From positions 1 to 40,011 of the forward strand of contig CALMZO010000211.1 in assembly GCA_937870825.1 (NCBI GenBank): DNA of 40,011 nt, in the 5' to 3' direction. The stretch comes from an uncultured Chloroflexota bacterium (GTDB lineage: Bacteria > Chloroflexota > Anaerolineae > UBA4142 > SHND01). The notes beneath the pieces are model-generated. The model saw only the letters and a program-made list of their open reading frames with translations. It was not told the DNA's origin and did no database searches. Each line of letters opens with the position of its first letter. Positions within the stretch are counted from its first letter, which is position 1. Positions 39,723 to 40,011 of the stretch are shown here, piece by piece. The position numbers were made by a program, and so were the translations under genes.

Positions 39723-40011
39723 ATGATGCGTTTCTCAAAACACCTTTTTGTTCTGTCGGGAATCATTCTGCTCGCGTTTGTGCTGCGCGTGTACGCGCTC
39801 GATTTTTTTTCGCTGCGGGGCGATGAATCGTTCACGGTGCTGTTTGTGCAAAAACCGTTCGCGCAGATGTGGCACGAGACGCTGACGATTGAACCGAATC
39901 CGCCGCTGTTGTATTTGCTGCTGCGCGGCTGGATTGCGCTCGCGGGCGACAGTGAATTTGTGACGCGCTTTTTTGCGGTGTGGTTTGGGGTGTTGGGTGT
40001 GCCGTTGGTGT
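39723..40011 (+). CDS. GT39-type membrane glycosyltransferase, N-terminal part
   Basis: The first 96 residues of a second GT-C transferase, cut by the window edge. A membrane span (LFVLSGIILLAFVLRVYAL) leads to SLRGDESFT, the acidic first-loop motif, and then EPNPPLLYLLLRGW, which matches the HPPFYFVLLHF region of the neighbour. ATG 39723 and 39726 are both possible; AGGA lies directly before. The 32-bp gap to the methyltransferase contains a small inverted repeat (GGACAACT with AGTTGCCC), so the three genes are probably one operon. Confidence 0.85.
   Translation, partial: MMRFSKHLFVLSGIILLAFVLRVYALDFFSLRGDESFTVLFVQKPFAQMWHETLTIEPNPPLLYLLLRGWIALAGDSEFVTRFFAVWFGVLGVPLV

Overview
The window looks like a chromosomal segment of a Chloroflexota bacterium, probably Anaerolineae-like. 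This rests on family content, not a database search: class III cyclase / AAA ATPase / TPR giants with N-terminal zinc ribbons, secreted proteins with Pro/Thr-rich linkers, a GT39-type membrane glycosyltransferase with a long extracytoplasmic C-terminal half, DUF4342 and DUF937 proteins, and a SAM-I riboswitch. Both strands are very rich in GCGC/CGCG strings. I saw no rRNA, tRNA or CRISPR array.

Left half (about 0.4-19.7 kb) is a minus-strand cluster. Reading from its 5' end: a full-length zinc-ribbon/cyclase/AAA/TPR protein (19658-16044); a membrane-anchored protein with two lectin-like domains (15938-13758); a second cyclase/AAA 'head' that stops in the middle of its winged-helix region (13655-11691); a scrap made of a DUF3800-like C-terminus and a TPR-tail start fused in frame to an aminotransferase (11667-10273); and then a run of headless TPR 'tails' (10185-8428, 8431-6791, 6800-5064, 3982-2234, 2244-436). 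Each tail starts at the point where the head ends. Four tail-type starts are coupled by 4-11 nt overlaps. An SRPBCC gene and a 74-residue tail relic interrupt the run. The layout suggests one signalling ATPase/cyclase head with several stand-alone sensor tails, or a locus in which heads were repeatedly lost.

Right half (about 20-40 kb) is mostly plus strand: a membrane-anchored dihaem cytochrome c, a polytopic membrane protein, a 3-hydroxyisobutyrate-dehydrogenase-like oxidoreductase, a Uma2-family protein, then a consensus promoter, SAM-I riboswitch and terminator leading to threonine synthase and a ThiS/MoaD-like sulfur carrier. These are followed by a diacylglycerol-kinase-like protein, a DUF937 protein (minus), a PAP2 phosphatase, a secreted DUF333/chagasin-like protein, a DUF4342 protein, a secreted Pro/Thr-linker protein and leucyl aminopeptidase (both minus), a REC-GAF-HisKA_3 histidine kinase, and a surface-glycan group (GT39-type transferase, methyltransferase, second GT39-type transferase cut by the window end).

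The intergenic DNA is full of short repeats. At least eight tracts are built of 7-nt units, several of them two oppositely oriented arrays that can fold into a hairpin. Two tracts lie in frame inside genes. A separate repeat of about 75-100 bp occurs three times, and a GTCATTGCGAGG-type palindrome twice. Repeats flank the places where the TPR array is interrupted, so repeat-driven rearrangement is a plausible cause of the head/tail split.
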